NCBI GenBank assembly: GCA_963210315.1
Contig: OY723248.1
Coordinates: 2,124,727-2,188,726, forward strand
Length of the DNA: 64,000 bases
Reading direction: 5' to 3'
DNA from: Rhynchopus euleeides
Taxonomy: Eukaryota; Euglenozoa; Diplonemea; Diplonemida; Diplonemidae
How positions within the stretch are numbered: the stretch's first letter is position 1; every line of letters starts with the position of its first letter. The translations under genes were made by a program, and so were the position numbers. The notes beneath the pieces were generated by a model. The model was not told the DNA's origin, searched no databases, and saw only the letters and a program-made list of their open reading frames with translations. Shown piece after piece: positions 53,675-64,000 of this stretch.

Positions 53675-55509
53675 AGAAAAAACGACAGCAAGGGGGGACG
53701 ACGCGCACACAGCCAAAACCCCTGACAGCAACCCACTTCCCGGGGACCACGAGGCTGTTCGCAGCGCGCCGCTACTACGAAGATGCCACATCCGACGAAG
53801 CCGCGTCCGACCCACCACCCAGTGATGAGGAAGCGTGGAGCGAGGTGGATAGCGCAGAGTCGTACGGTCCGGGTGTCGAGGACCTCTACGGGGAGGACTT
53901 GGGTGTGTGCACGGGGGGGAAGGTGATACGGCCAGCCAACGCGAAGACGGAGCTGTCGGAGGAAGAGGACTACATCGCGGAGATCTGCACCTCGCGCCTC
54001 AATCTCAAGGAACTGCGACGGTTGGACAGCGAGGGTGAACTGACGGGGGTCTTGGACCTCATCACCAAGCCAGCCGCTTTCGCTGACGCACTGCTTCCCG
54101 AGGCCCGCCAAGAACTACGTAAAACGGGGAGGAAGGTATCACGCCACATGTTGCACCACCTGGACACCTTGGTTGAGTATGGCGTCCTGACGGAGGCGGA
54201 TGCACACCCGTACCTCACGCTGCCAGCGTTCACCGTGTCCAAGAAGTCTGGGGGCCAACGTTTCATCGTCGACGCAAGGCGGCTAAATGCACTGATGACA
54301 CGCCCACCGGACATGCGTTTGCAGGACATCACGGAGGTGACACAGCGAGTGGCCGCGGCGAGCTGGGTGGTGATGGCAGATGCACGCAGCTGGTTCTACC
54401 AGTTCCCCGTACACAAGGAGATCCAACGCTATTTCGAAGTGCGCCTAGGCGGGGAGAGAAAGACATTCGTGAAGACCTTCCTGACTGTCATGTGCATGGG
54501 GTGGTCACATTCCCCGGCAATCGCGAACCGCAGCGCACGCGTGCTGCTCCCGCCAGAGCACGGAATAGTCTGGATTGACAACTTCATCGCTGTCGGAGAC
54601 TCCCTACCAGAGGCACAGGCGAGGTACGCCGACTTCATCAGCCGCTGCGAGAAGGTGGGGGCCGCCCTGAACTTCGACGACACACAACACGGCGTGCCGC
54701 TGCAGGACTTCACAGTGTTCGGGATCCACTTCGACCTGACGCGACACCGTTTCCACATGGACACAGCCTGGGTGCAAAAAGTCCTCGGACGGGAAGAGTA
54801 CAAGGAAGTCGTCAACGGCCACACGACACCACGCAGGGCGTTCAGAGTATTCGGGTCTTTCGTCTGGCAGTCGTATGTGATGCGGACACCGATGTGTTAC
54901 ATGCCAGCCGTGTTGTCCTTCGTGCGGCGCATCGCGAAGCAGACGCACTCAAACAACGCCCGATGGGACTCCAGGGTCGCAGTACCTCCGTCGGTGCAGG
55001 CGGAGACAGTGGCGCGGGCACGCCTCATCGAGGACAACGAGTGGTATACGCCGCAGAACCCGCCACCGACCATTGAGCTCTGGACAGACGCGTCATCCAC
55101 GGCGTGGGCGGCGGTGCTCGTGCTGCCGGGAGGGGAGTCAGTGTCCCAAGGGGCGTTCGAAGGGAGCGACGCGGACACGAACATCTTCCTGAAGGAAGCG
55201 TATGCAGTGTGGCAGGGGGTGCGCATGATGCAGCGTGTGAGGGAGGCAAGCGTAACCTGCCACATAGACAACCTCGGCCTGGTGTTCGCGCTCCGGAAGG
55301 GCCACTGCGCCAACTACCGAGGCAACCTCCTGCTGCAGGAGATATACACAACAGCGCGCCGCCAGCAGATACGACTTATTCCACACTGGGTTGCGACCCA
55401 CGACCAACGCGCAGACGCGTACACGCGAGGGACGCAGGCCACACACCCCGTGGAGTTGCCACCAGTGTCGATGCCACCTACACTTTTACCAGCGCGCCCG
55501 CCTCGTTGA
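53674..55509 (+). CDS. Reverse transcriptase and RNase H of the DIRS-like element
   Basis: Part of the element at 51288-55565. Palm-region blocks (FIVDARRLN, GWSHSPAIA, WIDNFIAVG) are followed by an RNase H region (ELWTDASSTAWA, CHIDNLGLVFAL). The frame is open upstream to 52651, overlapping the recombinase, and its true start is not determined. Confidence 0.75.
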   Translation, partial: KKKRQQGGTTRTQPKPLTATHFPGTTRLFAARRYYEDATSDEAASDPPPSDEEAWSEVDSAESYGPGVEDLYGEDLGVCTGGKVIRPANAKTELSEEEDYIAEICTSRLNLKELRRLDSEGELTGVLDLITKPAAFADALLPEARQELRKTGRKVSRHMLHHLDTLVEYGVLTEADAHPYLTLPAFTVSKKSGGQRFIVDARRLNALMTRPPDMRLQDITEVTQRVAAASWVVMADARSWFYQFPVHKEIQRYFEVRLGGERKTFVKTFLTVMCMGWSHSPAIANRSARVLLPPEHGIVWIDNFIAVGDSLPEAQARYADFISRCEKVGAALNFDDTQHGVPLQDFTVFGIHFDLTRHRFHMDTAWVQKVLGREEYKEVVNGHTTPRRAFRVFGSFVWQSYVMRTPMCYMPAVLSFVRRIAKQTHSNNARWDSRVAVPPSVQAETVARARLIEDNEWYTPQNPPPTIELWTDASSTAWAAVLVLPGGESVSQGAFEGSDADTNIFLKEAYAVWQGVRMMQRVREASVTCHIDNLGLVFALRKGHCANYRGNLLLQEIYTTARRQQIRLIPHWVATHDQRADAYTRGTQATHPVELPPVSMPPTLLPARPPR

Positions 55510-55565
55510 GAACGAGACGGACACGTCCCTCCGGATGAGGGTCCTGGTGTAGAAGCGTCAACGCA

Positions 55566-57451
55566 ACAAACAAAAGGAAATTCATCAGAGCGGTTGTAGC
55601 TGTGAAGTGATAGGGCGCTTTTCACAGCGAAAGAGTCACGGGTGTGCGCAGGGTGTATTTTCGATGCAGCAGCACGGCGCACTGCGCGCACACACAAAAC
55701 CCGGATCCTTTGTTTCACGTTGATGTTGGAGGAAAGTTTCACGTGCTTTGTTATGTCCCTTGTGCTCATTCACGACAACAACCTCACTTGTTCAGCAAGT
55801 TGGAAGCGTCAGCACAATAAATGTGTGGGGAAGGTGAAAATGTACTGCACCAGAACGAGGGCAGTGTCACTTTGCGGGCTGTGCGGTAACGTGCTGATGT
55901 AAAGGCATGCACGTCCATCACGCCCTTTTTTTGCCATTCTCTTGCGCTTCAACGATTTGCACCACAGCCCGTTTGATGTTAAAGATGAGTGGAACTGCAA
56001 ACGTATTTCAGTCACCACGTCACCACCAGTTTGCACCGCGCGAGAAGGAACCAATACGCAAGGAGGCAAAGACGCGGCTTTGGCTGCTGAGCGTGAGCCA
56101 GGTGATCTCTCGCCCGTTCACCCCACCCCCCCTCGCACGCACGAACACCCCTCCCCAGCAAGGGTGGTCCGATCGTCACATTGAAAATAATTTGGCACCG
56201 GTTGAAAGTTTGGTCTGGGTCCCTCGTCCTGGTGGTACTGACAGGTGACTGCAGGAGGTGCAGGTAAAATCTTTAGAACCCAATACGACACCCCCCCACC
56301 CCACCCCACCCCACCCCCTGAACCCCTTCCCCGCAAGTATATATTGCAAGTTCTGTCGCTTCTTCCGAAAAACGTAGCCCCGGCCCCGACATTTCTTCTC
56401 ACGTTTCTTGATTATCCACACGGCGGGTTGCCCAGTACCATCTTCCGTAACAAGATTAACGGTGCACCTGAGACCCCCCCTTCTAGCAGAAGGGGGGCAG
56501 AAAGGAGAAAAACGACCGTTTCAGGCACACCAGATTAAACTAGCCGTGGTTTTCGTGACATCTCCCTTGATATCGAACAGGTTGTCAGGCAGAAACAGTT
56601 CACCGTGCGTACTTCCAACTCTTGTGGGCGGCTTTGCTTGCCTGCAACATTTGAATAGCTCTGCACGCGGTATCGGTGGGGGAGGGGGAGGTTCAGGCAT
56701 TTGGGCACTTTGGGATGCCCTTCTCACTTTACGGCCAAGCTGGCCTGCCGTCAGGTGTATGTTATATAATTGGGATGGGGGGTGCAGAACGGATGTGCTG
56801 GCAGTGTCTGAGTCTCTGCGGCGAACTGTGGGAAAAACATGATGACTTTCTGAGCAGGTCAATCGGGGGGGTGGGGCTTTATGTGCCTTTTTTTTGCCGG
56901 GGGGAGGGATATTTTTTTTGCACCTCAGGCACACCCTACTCCAGCGGGCTGGCGGGGGGATCTGCATTCCAGCAATACAATCGTCACATTGTGCTGTCAC
57001 TTCACGACCCGGCGGGGTGGGGGGTGAGGCACAGATCGTTTTACAGTATTGTGAGTCGCACGACTGGCCACACGGGTCTCACTCGGGGAGCGTGGTTGGG
57101 AATGGTCCAGCCTCTACAGTAAATCTTCACCGATAGGTTAGCAGGGAAGGCTGAAACTGGAGCCTGCCTTCATTTGTCAGCGCGCTGCTTCCTGTCGAAG
57201 TCAAGGTTGTCCCAACGGGCCCTGGCGTCCCGCTCGTAAAAGTGAAGGTGTTAATGTAGGAAGCCTGGCACCAATGCCCAAACGCGTACTGTTCTGCCAG
57301 GTTGCCTGCCAACCCGCCCACATCCCTGCGACCCTTTGGCTGCTTGCGTGTGGCGCGTCTGCAGGGGTTCCGGTGTGACGCCCTGCTCCTGTGTCACTTT
57401 TGCACTCACACCGCCCTGCAGCAAGACCGGTGTTTCGGTCGCGTGTGAGAT
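55566..57451. other. Intergenic, upstream of importin-alpha-like gene 1
   Basis: Contains AAGCGTCAGCACAATAAA at 55805 (possible element end). No exon for an importin-beta-binding domain was found here. From about 57262 the sequence is duplicated upstream of gene 2 (61285 onward). A small GACCG/CGGTC hairpin lies about 15 bp before the start codon in both. Confidence 0.55.
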
Positions 57452-59062
57452 ATGGGGTCTGATGACTTGAGCACGCAGGTCGCCGGGTATGCTGATACGC
57501 TGCACACAGGACCGTCCGATGAGCAGCTGGAGGCCACCACATGCATCCGCAAGCTTCTGTCAAACGAGGAGTCGCCCCCGATCGATGTCATCGTGGATTC
57601 CGAGCCTCCGATTGTGCCCAAACTGGTTGAGTTTCTTGGAAACGACGACTGCCCGGACTTGCAGTTCGAGGCTGTCTGGTCCCTCTCGAACATTGCGTCT
57701 GGGACCTCAGCACACACCAGAGCCGTGATTGACAGCAACGCCATTCCCGAGCTCGTGAGGTTGCTCTCGTCTTCAAAGGCAGATGTACAGGAGCAGGCGG
57801 CCTGGGCGTTGGGCAACATTGCTGGTGATTCACCAGCACAGCGTGACCTTGTGATTAACCATGGTGGTATCGAAGAGCTGGTTGACTCGATGGATCAACG
57901 CACAGATGTCCCTTTCCTGGGCAACGCTATGTGGTGCCTCGGAAACTTAATACGTGGCAAGCCCCGGCCGCACAGTGCGACGATTGCTGCTGCGTTGCCA
58001 ATGGTGGTGATGATGATGCAACACTCGGATAATGACGTGAAGATGGATGCACTGTGGGCGATTGTCTATGCCTCGGACGGCTCTTCCAGTTGCATTCAAT
58101 CAGTGGTGGACCAGCCTGGGCTTGTGCCACATCTGATCCAAGCGTGTGCGTCGACCGGGGCCCTTGCGATCGTTGCACCCGCACTGCGCGCCATCGCGAA
58201 TATCCTGTCCGGGTCTGATGAGCAGATGCAGCTGGTATGTCGTGATTCCTTCAGCCCTGCCTACCCTCCGCCCTGCTGCACTTGCTGCACTTGCTGTACC
58301 CCACCACACACAGCTTCTCGATGCAGGCCTACCTCATGCCATCCGCATACTGATGTCCTCTGATGCCTTCGTCAGCCCTAACCGTTTGAAGGAGTGCTGC
58401 TGGGCCCTGAGGTATGGCTCTTGCTGCTTGCCATCCTTCACCACATCACCGCAGCAAGATCACTGCTGGGTCGCGGTCCCGGATCCAGGCAGTCATCGAC
58501 GCGGACTTGCTTGAACACGTCCTCGGAGCTCTGTCGTATGAGGGGCGTGGATCTGATGATGTGAAGGAGCAGGCGATGCAGGTCCTCATCAACCTTGCAG
58601 AGGGGGGATCGGAGGAGCAGCTCCACGCGGCTCTGGAGGCAGGCTGCGTTCGCTCCCTGGTGAACCGCCTTCAGGATACACCCCACATGCGGACCGTTAC
58701 TCTGAGGGGCCTCGACAGCATCGCCAAGGCAGCACCCGCGATACCGCCACCAGATGCGCAACACCAGGTATCCCTCTGTTCTTGGTGTGCTCTGCCATGC
58801 TTGCTCCGCCAGACCCCTGTTGTGCTAGGCTGTGCCAGAGAGCTGTTGGATAGCCGCCCGCTAGCGAGGCTGGTTGTCCACATCTTCGCCCAAAAGTGCT
58901 TGGTGCAACACCGCTCCAACCCTCCCACCACCACTGGCGCAGGTGACGTACCGCGAGGCCATGCTGAATTTCGGGTTGTTGGATGTGCTGGAGTCACTGG
59001 AGGAGGAGGACCAGCAAGTCACGGACAGTCTCATCTCTTTCCTCAAGGGGAACGACATGTAG
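57452..59062 (+). CDS. Importin-alpha-like ARM-repeat protein 1, IBB-less
   Basis: Exons 57452-58234, 58314-58411, 58455-58767 and 58943-59062 give 437 residues; introns of 79, 43 and 175 bp with GTAT donors. ARM repeats start almost at the N-terminus and follow importin-alpha in order: EAVWSLSNIASGTS, QAAWALGNIAGDSP, NAMWCLGNLIRGKPRP, and a C-terminal repeat ending TDSLISFLKGND. Importin-alpha carries nuclear-localisation signals on paired Trp and Asn residues. Those of the first three repeats are kept, but later sites differ (WAIVYASDG, WALSKITAGS, QVLINLAEGG). The N-terminal importin-beta-binding domain is absent and I saw no upstream exon for it. Usual length is about 530. It may be a diverged adaptor or a non-transport ARM protein. 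Tandem duplicate of the gene at 61478. Confidence 0.8.
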
Positions 59063-59971
59063 AGGGCGCTGCATGTCGCCACCCCAACTCATTGTCCCAG
59101 ACATCACTCAGGAGACTCCGTACGCTGTGTAATCACCCGTGTTCTCCACTGGAGTGGTGGAATGCTGTTCACCGATCCACAGCGAGAGCAACTTCCTTGC
59201 CTTTGAAAGGTCTCGGCTTTCCACGTCAGGACACTCCGTACTGCTGGACAGGGTTTGATCGTGAAGGTGGAATAGAGAACAGAAGGCCACCACAGGAGAA
59301 GCACCTCACAGAGGACTGACCCTCACCTGTGTGGACTGTGAACGCCCAGCCCAGATACTGTGTGGAGCGGGTGCCTCGACCTCTTCGGGATCTTTGTTTC
59401 TTTGTTTCCTTTTGGGTGCGTCCACCAAAGACAACAGGGCCACCCACTCGCTGACGCTCCTGAAAGCTCCAGCGTCAGCTGCAGGGGTGAGATGGTGTAG
59501 ATCGGTGTCTCCAGAAGGGGATGTCCGGTTGCAGAAGAAGAATGACCAAGCCTACACACACAGGGACCTGGTTTCTGTGTGTTCATGACAGTGGAGGCAC
59601 GATAACGATAACCGTGTGTTCATTGCTGGGATCTGGCATCCCTCTTCCCCTGTGTATCGCTTCGTTCTCCCTTGCCCTGAATGATCCCTGCACGAACCCC
59701 ACTTGTGTTCCCACTGGGCCTTCGGCACAGAGACCGTTCCTCCTGACAGCTCCTTCCTTGCAATGCTCCTGAGCTGCACTGCAGCTCGGAGATCTGTGAT
59801 GCATTCACGCACAACCTGCAATTGAACATCACAGGCTGCTTTCCGAGAGCCCTGATGCTCCATGCCTGGTAGTCTGGTTGAGTGTGGAGAACAATTTTTG
59901 GATGCGGGCGGGAGGCCCCTCTTGTCCCTGAGGTTGTTACATCAGGACAAGGGCCAGACTCTTCCGGTCTG
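59063..59971. other. 3' flank of gene 1, partly duplicated after gene 2
   Basis: 59670-59860 is similar to about 63645-63800 (TGCACGAACCCC, CTGGGCCTTCGGCACAGAG), so the duplication includes the 3' flank. No further gene seen. Confidence 0.65.
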
Positions 59972-59979
59972 ATCTTCCC

Positions 59980-61157
59980 CAGGGTATAAGATAGACTTTT
60001 TTTCTGGCGCCGTTTTCCGGTTTTTCTGGTTTTGAAAATTTTTCGCGCGCGCCTTCGGCGCGCGACCCGCGCAAACCCTCCCAGAGTCTGAGAGGGCCCG
60101 GTGCCTGCGCGCGTCCTGTCGTACTGAGGCTGCTTGGTGGCAGGCGCAGCAGCTGCTTCGAAAGTTTGGACTCTCGGCCAAAAAACCGGTCTGGTGCAAT
60201 TTTTTTACGCAGGGGGGGTCTGGGGGGCGGAGCCCCCCAGCCGCCGGAGGCCACGGTAGGGAACATCTGTTCCCTACAGTCTGGATTCGCTTGTAAGTAG
60301 GAAGGCTTCGCTGTATCGCAGCCCGGCCAGCAGGAGATCACTGGTCCTTGAGGGTTCAACCTTCAGGGTGGAGGAGGACGGTGGAGCGACCACTCGTGAC
60401 AGGTGTGCGTTGTGGGTGGAGTGGGTGCACGACAGAATGGCCAAAGGGTCCACGAGATCTCTGCACACATTCCGTTATCGAGGAGATGGGCACCTAGCTG
60501 TGACGACAGGCAACAAACAAATCTCATCTGTTAGTTGCCCCCAATAGGCTTGGCGACCTTCAAGACTGCTTGAAAGTCGTTCGTGTTCTCGTCTCAGCCC
60601 TCCGGACAAGCAGATCTGTCTCGAGTTGGTGGGCTGTCGCCATGTATTCGATGGCACCGAGTGACGCTGCACAGAGGCAGACGACACGGTGAACTCCAGC
60701 GGAGGTTACCCTACCTCCGCTGGAGTACACCGTGTGTCTCCCATGAGTCTCAACTAGCGGGAGTCTTAGCGTAAATTAGCTGGAAAATAGACTCCCGTCT
60801 CCAGTACAGACTGCAGTCATAGACTCCCTCTTAGACATGGTGGCTGGAGTCCACCATGTGTGCACCTTCAAAACAGAAGAGACCTGCATGACGAGGGCAT
60901 CACCACCCACCGGGCCACCCGCTAGGTCCATTTTTTCTTCTCCGCTTCTCTGCCTTCTTTGGACTATTTGAGCTCTGTGCGGATCACGATGGGGTCACTT
61001 TCTATTTTTTATGGCGTTTTTTCTGACTGTTTTACTGTCCCAAAGTCACAAAAAAAACCGCCAAAAATGAGACCGACCTTTTTTTTTTTTCCAGAAAACC
61101 GGGAACCGGGAAACCCTGGTTTTGAAAACCGGAAAACCAGACCTATCTTATCCCCTG
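59980..61157. mobile_element. hAT-like element C (family ABC), between the importin genes
   Basis: 1178 bp, inverted relative to A. Ends CAGGGTATAAGATAG and CTATCTTATCCCCTG, flanked by ATCTTCCC at 59972-59979 and 61158-61165. Near-identical to A. Contains a CGCGCGC hairpin (about 60045) and one hairpin module (about 60209-60268). Confidence 0.93.
60209..60268 (+). repeat. GC-rich hairpin module, copy 13, in element C
   Basis: Same arrangement as in A, next to GGGAACATCTGTTCCC. Confidence 0.85.
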
Positions 61158-61165
61158 ATCTTCCC

Positions 61166-61477
61166 TATCCCCTGCAGCCCTACGTTTTATTGTCTAGATG
61201 CTCGTATTTCTCATCTCTTGCCGTGTGTCCCCAGGATGTCCTGCGTGCTGTGCAGGCAGTATTCGTCGAACAGCGCGTTTGTACCCCAGCCTGGCACCAA
61301 TGCCCAAACGCGTACTGTTCAGCCTGTTTGCCTGCCCACCCGCCCACATCCCTGCGACCCTTTGGCTGCTTGCGTGTGGCGCGTCTGCAGGGGTTCCGGT
61401 GTGACGCCCTGCTCCTGTGTCACTTTTGCACTCACACCGCCCAGCAGCAAGACCGGTGTTTCGGTCGCGTGTGAGCC
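61166..61477. other. Upstream region of importin-alpha-like gene 2
   Basis: From about 61285 nearly identical to the region before gene 1 (CTGGCACCAATGCCCAAACG onward), marking the 5' limit of the duplication. Confidence 0.7.
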
Positions 61478-63435
61478 ATGGGGTCTGATGACTTGAGCAC
61501 GCAGGTCGCCGGGTATGCTGATACGCTGCACACCGGACCATCCGATGAGCAGCTGGAGGCCACCACATGCATCCGCAAGCTTCTTGGCAAAGAGCAGTCG
61601 CCCCCGATCGATGTCATCGTGGATTCCGAGCCTCCGATTGTGCCCAAACTGGTTGAGTTTCTTGGAAACGACGACTGCCCAGACTTGCAGTTCGAGGCTG
61701 CCTGGTCCCTCTCGAACATTGCGTCTGGGACCTCAGCACACACCAGAGCCGTGATTGACAGCAACGCCATTCCCGAGCTGGTGAGGTTGCTTTCGTCTCC
61801 AAAGGCAGATGTACAGGAGCAGGTGGTCTGGGCGTTGGGCAACATTGCTGGTGATTCACCAGCACAGCGTGACCTTGTGATTAACCATGGTGGTATCGAA
61901 GCGCTGGTTGACTCGATGGATCAACGCACAGATGTTTCCTTCCTGCGCAACGCTATGTGGTGCCTGTCCAACTTTTACCGTGGCAAGCCCCGGCCGCACA
62001 GCGAGAAGGTCGATCACGCGTTGCCAATGGTGGTGAGGATGATGCAACACTCGGATAATGACGTGAAGATGGATGCACTGTGGGCGATCAGCTATGCCTC
62101 GGACGGCTCCTCCAGTTGCATTCAATCAGTGGTGGACCAGCCTGGGGTTGTGCAACGTCTGATCCAGGAGTGCACAGCGAATACGAGCCGTGCGATCGTT
62201 ACACCCGCACTGCGCACCATCGGGAATATTGTGACCGGGTCTGACCAGCAGACGCAACTGGTATGTTGTGATTCGTTCAGCAGCCCGTGGCCACCCTGCC
62301 TACCCTCCGCCCTGCTGCACTTGCTGCACCCCATCACACACAGCTTCTCGATGCAGGAGCACTCAGTGCTATCCGGACTCTGATGACAAACTCCACCGCC
62401 TCTCTATGTTTGAAGGAGTGCTGCTGGGCCCTGAGGTATGGCACTTGCTGTTTGTCGCCCTTGACCACATCCCCGCAGCAACATCACTGCTGGGTCGCGT
62501 TCCCAGATCCAGGCAGTCATCGACGAAGGGTTGCTCGCCCCCGTCATCAACGCTCTGACCAACGGGTCCAATGATGTGAAGAAGGAGGCGACTTGGGTTC
62601 TCAGCAACCTTGCAGAAGGGGGATCGAAGGCACACATCGCGGCGGCTGTGGAGGCAGGCTGCATTCCCCCCATGGTGGCCTGCCTTCAGCATGAACCCCG
62701 CATCCGGACCATTGCGCTGGCGGGCCTCGACAATATCGCCAAGGCAGCACCCGCGACACCGCCACCGGATGCGCAACACGACGCACACCAGGTATTCATC
62801 CACCCCTCTCCGCTCGCTTCTTATGTTGTCCTCTTTCCCGTCGTGGGCTCTCGGAGTTTCCCGAAGTTATGTTCAGTGCAACAATACTTTGATTGATATT
62901 CCCCCGAAGAGGGGTGTGTTTGGTTGTGGTGGAGCTCAAATCAGTCAAAGTGGTGTGCATCCTTCCCACCCACCCCGTGGCCCGCTTGGTTCGTCGAGTC
63001 CCGCGTCGTGCCTTGTGTCCCCACCCGAACCTTTTTGTGCATTGTGCCGCCACCTTGCAGGGCGAGAGGCAGCGGCTCAACGCCGAACTGACTGAGGTGC
63101 GTGGCATCCTGTCCACCATGCGGTCGCGCACGAGCGGCAGGATTTCCAATGAGCTGCGTGCTTCACTGGAGAAGCACTCTTTCCCAGAGGCCAAGAAGCA
63201 GGCAGTGCCGGCGATCCAGAGGCGTATTGCAGAGCTGACGGAATCGCTGGCCGCACTTCCCCAGCAGGTATGCCGAGGGGTGTCTGGCAGCCACTGCTAC
63301 AACCTTCCTTCCACCGCACAGGCGCAGCCGTGGCGTGAAATCATGCTCTGTAGCGGGCTAGGGCACATGCTGGAGTCATCTGAAGACGATGTGTCGGACA
63401 GCCTCATCTCTTTCCTGGAGGGGAAGGACAGCTAG
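61478..63435 (+). CDS. Importin-alpha-like ARM-repeat protein 2, IBB-less, with extra exon
   Basis: Exons 61478-62260, 62344-62435, 62479-62791, 63061-63267 and 63322-63435 give 502 residues; introns of 83, 43, 269 and 54 bp. Paired Trp/Asn positions are kept along the groove: EAAWSLSNIASG, VVWALGNIAG, MWCLSNFYRGKPRP, WAISYASDG, TIGNIVTGSDQQTQ, WALSNITAGS and WVLSNLAEGG. This copy should therefore bind nuclear-localisation signals. It also lacks the importin-beta-binding domain. Exon 4 (69 residues, charged and coiled-coil-like, GERQRLNAELTEVRG...) sits between the last two repeats and has no counterpart in gene 1. Confidence 0.82.
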
Positions 63436-64000
63436 CGGAGACGTGTGGAAGGGCTGCAGGGTGCGTGGAGGCGGGGGTGGGGGGCATGGGTGTGTGTGTG
63501 TACACACCCCCATGAACAGTGGAGATCACATCAAGAGCAAGTGCTCGGTGTCTGTCTACACTAATATAAAAAGATTCACGTGTGTGTGTGTACACACCCC
63601 CATGCGCAGAAACAGTGGGGGGCAGCAACAGAGATCTCCCTTGCCCCCGAATGATCCTTGCACGAACCCCCATTTGTGTTGCCACTGGGCCTTCGGCACA
63701 GAGGCTGTTCCTCCCAGCCCCTTCCTTGCATAGTCACCGGGGCGTGATGCAGTTCAGAGATCTGCTCACTCAGCCCGCGGTGTGTGCACCATGCAATTGA
63801 ACAACTCAGCTTCTTTCCGATATTTTTATTCTTGCCAAGGTTCGCTATCCCGAACACCTCCCCACCCCCCCTGCAACCCCTGCTCGGACACACACTCTGC
63901 ATATCGAGAGAAGGGTGGTCAACACTCCGTTTTCCTTCTTCTTCTCCTTCACTGCCCACCCCCCACCCACTCATGCAGCCCAACGTTGTATTGCATCGAT
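63436..64000. other. 3' flank of gene 2
   Basis: GTGTGTGTACACACCCCCATG occurs in two similar copies (about 63488 and 63585). 63645-63800 is the duplicated 3' flank. No gene seen before the window ends. Confidence 0.6.

Larger units (their letters stand above)
51288..55565 (+). mobile_element. DIRS-like tyrosine-recombinase retroelement (fossil or recent copy)
   Basis: Bounded by a 19-bp direct repeat, GTGTAGAAGCGTCAACGCA, at 51288-51306 and 55547-55565. In order it holds a gag-like frame, a tyrosine recombinase and a reverse transcriptase with RNase H. This set, without an aspartic protease or DDE integrase, defines the DIRS group, kin of LTR elements. The three frames are open and it looks whole by eye, so it is probably young. 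Terminal structure is only partly resolved; a related AGCGTCAGCACAATAAA occurs at 55805 and may belong to the complex end repeats this group uses. Confidence 0.8.

Overview
This is a GC-rich nuclear segment of a eukaryote, most likely a unicellular protist or alga. The evidence is short spliceosomal introns (43-384 bp, all ten with GTAT donors and AG acceptors), importin-alpha, UFD1, FYVE and PX domain genes, and a very high density of eukaryotic DNA transposons. I cannot name the taxon. Intergenic DNA is crowded with G/C homopolymers of 10-20 bp, CT and GT microsatellites, and nested terminal-inverted-repeat (TIR) elements. Elements delimited here cover about two fifths of the window.

Layout. 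1-9.5 kb is a transposon cluster: a hAT-like element with an exact 8-bp target duplication, a relic of a second hAT-like family, then five TA-flanked TIR elements end to end (one holding two more), and a 340-bp near-perfect palindrome. 9.9-12.4 kb is a three-exon gene for a probable RNA-binding protein, with a transposon remnant in its first intron. 12.4-32 kb has no recognisable host gene. It holds further hAT-like and TA-flanked elements and a four-copy 352-bp repeat (18.4-20.5 kb) that may encode a structured RNA. 32.2-33.6 kb is a secreted or membrane-anchored PC-esterase/TBL-like gene. 33.8-42.1 kb is an element next to a five-level nest of transposons (G contains E, E contains D, D contains B, B contains P2). 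The innermost carries the RNase H end of a LINE.

43.6-64 kb is gene-rich: a UFD1-domain protein with a C-terminal helical segment; an intronless 1063-residue kinase with PX, FYVE, AGC kinase and lipocalin-like domains; a DIRS-like tyrosine-recombinase retroelement that looks whole; and two duplicated importin-alpha-like genes lacking the IBB domain, separated by a hAT-like element with an exact 8-bp target duplication.

The host genes do not form a pathway. They touch ubiquitin/Cdc48 biology (UFD1), phosphoinositide-directed kinase signalling, nuclear import, RNA binding and polysaccharide esterification. The most unusual content is the transposon architecture: unrelated hAT-like families share the same GC-rich hairpin modules, one TA-flanked family sits in poly-G/poly-C tracts, and two unrelated TA-flanked elements sit in the same palindromic target.
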